From: Nonomuraea sp. NBC_00507
GTDB taxonomy: Bacteria; Actinomycetota; Actinomycetes; Streptosporangiales; Streptosporangiaceae
Direction of reading: 5' to 3'
Assembly (NCBI RefSeq): GCF_036013525.1
Contig: NZ_CP107853.1
Coordinates: 5,580,001-5,644,000, forward strand
DNA: 64,000 nucleotides
Shown: piece by piece, positions 59,659 through 64,000 of the stretch
How the letters are laid out: every line of letters starts with the position of its first letter
Numbering within the stretch: the first letter of the stretch is position 1
The notes under the pieces: generated by a model
Databases searched by the model: none
What the model saw: the letters and a program-made list of their open reading frames with translations, nothing else
What the model was told of the DNA's origin: nothing
Translations under genes and position numbers: made by a program

Positions 59659-60669
59659 ATGGTCACCAGAGCTGACGTCGCTCGCCTCGCCGGTGTCTCG
59701 ACCGGCACCGTCTCGCATGTGCTCACCGGGGCGCGGTCGATCCGCCCGGAGACCCGCCGCAAGGTGCTCGACGCCATGGAGCAGCTCGGCTACACCCCCA
59801 ACGCCATGGCCAGCGCCCTCGCCGGGGGCCGCAGCCGGATCATCGCGATCGTCTTCCCCTCTCAGCCGCGCACGATCGTGGGGTCGGACCTGGAATATGT
59901 CCTGGCCGCCACCGACGCCGCCCGCGCGCGGGGCTTCCACGTGGTGCTGTGGACCTCAGGCCCGGACGACCTGCACGAGCTCCGCCAGCTGGCCAAGGCC
60001 GGGCTCGTCCAGGGGTTCCTGCTCATGCAGGTCACGCTCACGGACGAGCGGGTGAGCTTCCTCCAGTCGGCCGGCATCCCGGTCGGGCTGATCGGGCGCA
60101 CCCACACGCCCGGCCACGTCCCCTACGCGGACGCCGACTTCCCGCAGATCGCGCGCATGGTGGCCGAGCATCTCGCCGGACTCGGACACCGGACGATCGG
60201 CATGCTCAACGCGCCGTACGAGCGGGGCTCGCACGGCATCGGCGCGGCCGTGCGCTTCGCCGACGACGTCCGCCGCACCTGCGCGGACCTCGGGCTCGGC
60301 TGCACGATCGTGGCCGGCGAGCACACCGTCAGGGCGGGCCGCGCCGCGCTGCGCGAGCTGCTGGACACCGCGCCGGAGACGACGGCGATCATCTCCTACA
60401 ACTGGGAGGCCACGCTGGGCGCGATGCATGAGGCACGCGCGCTCGGGCGGCCCATTCCCGAGCGGCTGTCGCTCGTGTTGTGCTCCAACGGCGAGCCGGA
60501 GTCGACCGATCCGGAGCTGACGACGGCTACCCCGCCCGCCACGGAGATCGCCACCGCCGCCGTGGAGGCCCTCATCGACCACCTGGCCGACCCGGACAGC
60601 CCGCCGACGCAGCGCCTGGTCCCGAGCGTGCTCGTGGAACGCCGCAGCACCGCGCCCGCCGTACGCTGA
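59659..60669 (+). CDS. LacI family transcriptional regulator
   Basis: 336 residues. HTH and hinge: VTRADVARLAGVSTGTVSHV, then LTGARSIRPETRRKVLDAME and NAMASALAGGRS. The periplasmic-binding-like effector domain follows (IIAIVFPSQPRTIVGSDLEY to the end). It is co-transcribed with the aldo/keto reductase and probably represses it in response to a sugar. It is also a candidate for the palindrome at 53701, though not adjacent. Confidence 0.92.
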   Translation: MVTRADVARLAGVSTGTVSHVLTGARSIRPETRRKVLDAMEQLGYTPNAMASALAGGRSRIIAIVFPSQPRTIVGSDLEYVLAATDAARARGFHVVLWTSGPDDLHELRQLAKAGLVQGFLLMQVTLTDERVSFLQSAGIPVGLIGRTHTPGHVPYADADFPQIARMVAEHLAGLGHRTIGMLNAPYERGSHGIGAAVRFADDVRRTCADLGLGCTIVAGEHTVRAGRAALRELLDTAPETTAIISYNWEATLGAMHEARALGRPIPERLSLVLCSNGEPESTDPELTTATPPATEIATAAVEALIDHLADPDSPPTQRLVPSVLVERRSTAPAVR

Positions 60670-60674
60670 GGGGC

Positions 60675-61151
60675 ATGATTCGTCCCGCAACGCCCGCTGA
60701 CGTGCCCGCGATCCTCGACATGATCCGTGAGCTCGCCACATACGAGAAGGCCGCCCACGAGGTGCGCGCCACCGAAGAGGACTTGCGTACAGCGCTCTTC
60801 GGCGACTCTCCCGCCACCTTCGTCCACATCGCCGAGCAGGACGGCGAAGCCGTCGGCTTCACCCTGTGGTTCCTCACCTTCTCCACCTGGAGGGGCGTGC
60901 ACGGCATCTACATGGAGGACCTCTACGTACGCCCCCAGCACCGCGGCGGCGGCCACGGCCTGGCGTTGATGGGGGAACTGGCCAGGATCTGCAAGGAGCG
61001 CGGATACCAGCGCTTCGAATGGTCGGTGCTCGACTGGAACGAGCCGAGCATCGGCTTCTACGACAAGCTCGGCGCGCTCAGGCAGGACGAGTGGCTGAAG
61101 TACCGGCTGACCGACGAGCCGCTGCGGCGCCTGGCCGAGCGGCAGGACTGA
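60675..61151 (+). CDS. GNAT family N-acetyltransferase (spermidine/thialysine type)
   Basis: 158 residues, ATG 60675, 5 bp after the LacI stop. MIRPATPADVPAILDMIREL, GIYMEDLYVRPQHRGGGHGL (acetyl-CoA loop) and FEWSVLDWNEPSIGFYDKLG are typical of the SSAT/thialysine acetyltransferase branch. It acetylates a small amine. The unit ends at a perfect hairpin. Confidence 0.9.
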   Translation: MIRPATPADVPAILDMIRELATYEKAAHEVRATEEDLRTALFGDSPATFVHIAEQDGEAVGFTLWFLTFSTWRGVHGIYMEDLYVRPQHRGGGHGLALMGELARICKERGYQRFEWSVLDWNEPSIGFYDKLGALRQDEWLKYRLTDEPLRRLAERQD

Positions 61152-61162
61152 GGACCAGGCCG

Positions 61163-61192
61163 CGCAGGTCACGCACGGTGACGTGACCTGCG
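61163..61192. terminator. bidirectional hairpin between GNAT and membrane-protein genes
   Basis: Arms CGCAGGTCACG and CGTGACCTGCG pair perfectly around an 8-base loop between two converging genes. Confidence 0.75.
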
Positions 61193-61205
61193 TGACACAT
61201 ATGCG

Positions 61206-61496
61206 TTAAACCCCGGCGTGCGTCCTGGGCCTGATGCGCTGGGTCTCCTCGAACCTCTCCATGCTCGGCTCCTCGACGTCACGACGCGTCTCCTCCATGC
61301 GCAGCGCGACTCCGATCGCGAAGAACGTGGGCGCCCACTCGCCGACGAAGAGTCCCCACCGGTCGGCGCGATCAAGGCCTGAGTATTCGGTGCTTCGTGA
61401 GGCCATCCAGGACGTGCAGGCCAGCCCGATCGAGCACAGCCCCGCGAGATACATGTGGTTGGACTTGATGCCCATCTTGTGCAGCGTTTTGATCAT
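61206..61496 (-). CDS. small two-helix membrane protein
   Basis: 96 residues. Two hydrophobic segments (MYLAGLCSIGLACTSWMA; WGLFVGEWAPTFFAIGVAL) and a charged soluble tail (EETRRDVEEPSMERFEETQR). AGGGGGG lies before the start at 61496. Divergent from narK. Similar short proteins are frequent as hypotheticals in actinomycetes; no function known. Confidence 0.65.
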   Translation of the reverse strand: MIKTLHKMGIKSNHMYLAGLCSIGLACTSWMASRSTEYSGLDRADRWGLFVGEWAPTFFAIGVALRMEETRRDVEEPSMERFEETQRIRPRTHAGV

Positions 61497-61540
61497 GGTT
61501 CCCCCCTTGCTGTGAGAGCTGGTACCCGGGGGGCGCGGCT

Positions 61541-61615
61541 GTAACCGAACATTACGATCGTGTTTCCGCTGTGACGCTTGTGCGCGGCTTGTTACAACGG
61601 TGAATCACATGTAAC
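61541..61615 (+). promoter_or_regulatory. candidate GlnR-type boxes upstream of narK
   Basis: GTAAC-n6-TTAC at 61541-61555 and GTTAC-n6-GAATC-n4-GTAAC at 61591-61615 resemble the tandem gTnAC/GaAAC half-sites of GlnR, the actinomycete nitrogen regulator that activates nitrate assimilation. They lie 85-160 bp before the narK start. Assignment is by pattern only. Confidence 0.45.
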
Positions 61616-61699
61616 GAGCGCACAGCCACGGACTGTCAAAGTGCGTAACGAGCCATTCCTACCTTGGAGATCCCCGGACGCCGAGCGTAGGAGAGATCG

Positions 61700-63010
61700 A
61701 TGGCGCGCTGGATCGCCGACTGGCACCCCGATGACCCAGCTTTCTGGGAGAATTCAGGCAAGCGCGTGGCGCGCCGCAACCTGATCTTCTCGATCGCTGC
61801 CGAGCACCTCGGCTTCACGGTGTGGACGCTTTGGAGCATCGTGGCCACCAAATTGGGTGTCTACGAGTTCACCACGGACCAGTTGTTCTGGCTGGTGGCC
61901 CTGCCGAACCTGATCGGGTCCGTGCTGCGGATCCCGTACACGTTCGGTCCCGCCAAGTTCGGCGGACGCAACTTCACCGTCGTCAGCGCACTGTTGCTGC
62001 TCATCCCGGCCATCGGCCTCGGGATCGCGGTCAGCAACCCGACCACGCCGTACTGGATGTTCCTCGTGATCGCGGCGCTGGCCGGGTTCGGTGGCGGCAA
62101 CTTCGCCTCCAGCATGGCCAACATCACCTACTTCTACCCCCGCAGCAAGCAGGGGGTGGCGCTGGGGTTGAACGCCGCGGGCGGCAACATCGGCGTCAGC
62201 TCCGTGCAGCTCGTCATGCCGCTGGTCATCGGCACCCTCGGGCTGGCCGCCGCCGGCTGGTTCTGGCTCCCGCTCATCGTCGTGGCCGCCGTCTGCGCCT
62301 GGTTCTTCATGGACAACCTGACCAGCGCCAAGGCCAACCCGCGTGAGCAGTTCGCGGTCGCCGGCAAGGCTCAGACGTGGATCATGTCCTTCCTGTACAT
62401 CGGCACGTTCGGCTCGTTCATCGGCTACTCCACCGCCTTCCCGCTGCTGAGCAAGAGCCTGTTCCCCGAGGCTCCGTTCGCCGTCGTAGCGTTCGTCGGG
62501 CCGCTGGTCGGCTCGCTGATCCGGCCGGTCGGCGGCTGGCTGGCCGACAAGCTCGGCGGCGCCCCCGTCACGCTGTGGAACTTCGCCGCGATGGGCGGCG
62601 GCGTGCTGCTGGTCTGGGCGGCCAGCTCCTCCGGGAACTTCTGGTTGTTCTTCCTGTCCTTCCAGCTGCTGTTCCTCACCTCCGGCATCGGCAACGGCTC
62701 CACGTACCGCATGATCCCGGCGATCTTCCAGGCCAAGGCTGTGGCCGAGCGCGGCGAGGGCGAGGAAGCCCTCCTGTACGGCAAGCGTCAGGCCTCGGCC
62801 GCCATCGGCATCATCTCGGCGGTCGGAGCGCTCGGCGGGTTCCTCATCAACCGGGCGTTCGGAATGGCGTTCGCGGCGGCCGGCACCCCCGCCCCCGCCT
62901 TCCTCGCCTTCGGCCTCTTCTACGCCTCCTGCTTCGCGCTCACCTGGTGGTGCTACACGCGCAAGGTCGGCGTCAAGGTCGTGGCCAGCCTCGCTCACGC
63001 AAGGGTCTGA
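61700..63010 (+). CDS. narK: nitrate/nitrite MFS transporter
   Basis: 436 residues with about 12 membrane helices. The nitrate-signature GFGGGNFASSMANITYFYP and a second copy-like block (LTSGIGNGSTYRMIPAIF) place it in the NarK/NNP family. A long N-terminal soluble start (WIADWHPDDPAFWENSGKRV) is typical of actinobacterial NarK. The nitrate reductase gene starts 3 bp after its stop, so they are one operon for nitrate uptake and reduction. Confidence 0.93.
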   Translation: MARWIADWHPDDPAFWENSGKRVARRNLIFSIAAEHLGFTVWTLWSIVATKLGVYEFTTDQLFWLVALPNLIGSVLRIPYTFGPAKFGGRNFTVVSALLLLIPAIGLGIAVSNPTTPYWMFLVIAALAGFGGGNFASSMANITYFYPRSKQGVALGLNAAGGNIGVSSVQLVMPLVIGTLGLAAAGWFWLPLIVVAAVCAWFFMDNLTSAKANPREQFAVAGKAQTWIMSFLYIGTFGSFIGYSTAFPLLSKSLFPEAPFAVVAFVGPLVGSLIRPVGGWLADKLGGAPVTLWNFAAMGGGVLLVWAASSSGNFWLFFLSFQLLFLTSGIGNGSTYRMIPAIFQAKAVAERGEGEEALLYGKRQASAAIGIISAVGALGGFLINRAFGMAFAAAGTPAPAFLAFGLFYASCFALTWWCYTRKVGVKVVASLAHARV

Positions 63011-63012
63011 AC

Positions 63013-64000
63013 GTGACGGACGCGGTGAAGACGCACTGTCCGTACTGCGCACTGCAGTGCGGCATGGAGATCGGTCCTGAGCTGGCCATCCAGCCCAGGA
63101 CCGACATCCCGGCCAACGCCTCGGGCGCGCTGTGCCAGAAGGGATGGACGTCGGGCGAGCTGCTCACCAACGGCGAGCGCCTGACCTCCCCCCTTCTGCA
63201 CGGCGAGCCCGTGGAGTGGGACGTCGCGCTCGACTACGTCGCGTCCCGGTTGTCCGCCATCCGCGCCGAGCACGGCCCCGACGCCGTGGCCGTGTTCGGC
63301 GGGGGTGGCTTGACCAATGAGAAGGCCTACACGCTCGGCAAGTTCGCCAGGGTCACGCTCGGCACCAGCCAGATCGACTACAACGGCCGCTTCTGCATGT
63401 CCTCGGCGGCCGCCGCGTCGATCAAGGCGTTCGGCATGGACCGCGGGATGCCCTTCCCGATCACCGACCTGGCCGAGTCCGACATCGTGCTGCTGGCCGG
63501 CGGCAACGTCGCCGAGACCATGCCGCCGTTCGTCCGGCACCTGTCGGGCCCCCGGATGATCGTCATCGATCCGCGGCGCAGCCAGACCGCCAAGCTGGCC
63601 TGGCTGCACCTGCAGCCCACGCCCGGCACCGACCTGGCGCTCGCTCTCGGGCTCCTGCACATGGTCATCGCCGAAGGGCTCGTGGACGAGGAGTACGTCG
63701 CCGCCCGCACCACCGGGTTCGACGAGGTCCGCACCTCGCTCGCCTCCTGGTGGCCGGAGCGGGTCGAGCGGGTCACCGGAGTGCCCGTCTACCGGATGCG
63801 GCAGGCCGCTCGGGCCATGGCCGCGGCGAGCAAGGCGTACATCCTGACCGGGCGCGGCGCCGAGCAGCACGCCAAGGGCACCGACACCGTCACCGCGTTC
63901 ATCAACCTCGCCCTCGCGCTCGGCCTGCCGGGCCGGCACGGCTCCGGCTACGGCTGCGTGACCGGGCAGGGCAACGGGCAGGGCGGCAGGGAGCACGGCC
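63013..64000 (+). CDS. assimilatory-type molybdopterin nitrate reductase, partial
   Basis: 329 codons are visible before the right edge. HCPYCALQCGMEIG and ALCQKGW give the four Cys of an N-terminal 4Fe-4S cluster, and the molybdopterin oxidoreductase fold follows: YNGRFCMSSAAAASIKAFG (with a Cys that may ligate Mo), VIDPRRSQTAKLA, TPGTDLALALGLLHMV and GRGAEQHAKGTDTV. GTG 63013 has GAAGG-like purines upstream. With narK next door it is most likely the NasA/NarB-type assimilatory enzyme; formate-dehydrogenase-like relatives cannot be fully excluded without the rest. Confidence 0.85.
   Translation, partial: MTDAVKTHCPYCALQCGMEIGPELAIQPRTDIPANASGALCQKGWTSGELLTNGERLTSPLLHGEPVEWDVALDYVASRLSAIRAEHGPDAVAVFGGGGLTNEKAYTLGKFARVTLGTSQIDYNGRFCMSSAAAASIKAFGMDRGMPFPITDLAESDIVLLAGGNVAETMPPFVRHLSGPRMIVIDPRRSQTAKLAWLHLQPTPGTDLALALGLLHMVIAEGLVDEEYVAARTTGFDEVRTSLASWWPERVERVTGVPVYRMRQAARAMAAASKAYILTGRGAEQHAKGTDTVTAFINLALALGLPGRHGSGYGCVTGQGNGQGGREHG

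Overview
The window is high-GC DNA with actinomycete gene content and codon use. A mycothiol-dependent maleylpyruvate-isomerase-like gene, the order aceE / DUF1918 / YjbQ / DUF3052 / AhpE, the fasR-fabD-fabH-acpP-fabF cluster beside a DUF3145 gene, and a pSAM2-like integrative element all point to a filamentous actinomycete, probably Streptosporangiales (Nonomuraea-like). The genus is inference.

Left part (1-25.8 kb), mostly core chromosome. A four-gene minus-strand operon opens the window: subtilisin-like protease, ECF-type sigma factor, small probable partner protein, and a TPR-CHAT (caspase-like) protease cut by the window edge. Then come DUF3145, a 75-bp tandem repeat, a RibD-like reductase, a decayed acyl-CoA carboxylase fragment, the type II fatty-acid synthase operon with its PucR-type regulator, a DUF350 / ATP-grasp / DUF1190-like envelope module, PHP phosphoesterase, YCII and WYL/VOC genes, a TAP-like lipoprotein hydrolase, pyruvate dehydrogenase E1 (aceE), and the redox genes DUF3052 and AhpE, a zinc-ribbon protein and a ROK kinase.

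Middle (25.8-42.8 kb), integrated elements in tandem. A tRNA-Val(TAC) gene is followed by three exact copies of its 44-bp 3' part (25862, 38812, 42781). Copies 1 and 2 bound a complete AICE-type element: integrase, excisionase, RepSA-like initiator, cytosine methyltransferase, DUF2637 spread protein, GIY-YIG nuclease, a transfer translocase split over two genes, and a divergent GntR repressor. It carries a 2H phosphoesterase and a lower-GC two-gene cargo that looks like toxin plus immunity. Copies 2 and 3 bound a decayed second element with a truncated integrase, a broken XRE regulator, a tandem Clp-N protein and a striking fusion of a CxxC thioredoxin-like domain to a fulvocin-C-like ten-cysteine tail.

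Right part (42.8-64 kb), accessory chromosome. Regulatory genes (two hypotheticals, XRE regulator, Nudix hydrolase, Nudix 3' remnant) are followed by a LysR effector domain without HTH plus DUF5997, a glyoxalase-like gene, a two-gene secreted polysaccharide-degradation operon (GH28-like beta-helix plus alginate-lyase-like multidomain enzyme), a second RibD-like reductase, a 543-aa protein with a HEPN-like RX4H motif, a micro-ORF/terminator leader before a TPR protein, aldo/keto reductase with LacI and GNAT genes, and the start of nitrate assimilation (narK and a molybdopterin nitrate reductase cut by the right edge).

The best candidates for something new are the fulvocin-like fusion, the TPR-CHAT/sigma/S8 operon, the AICE cargo pair, and the HEPN-like gene with its micro-ORF leader.
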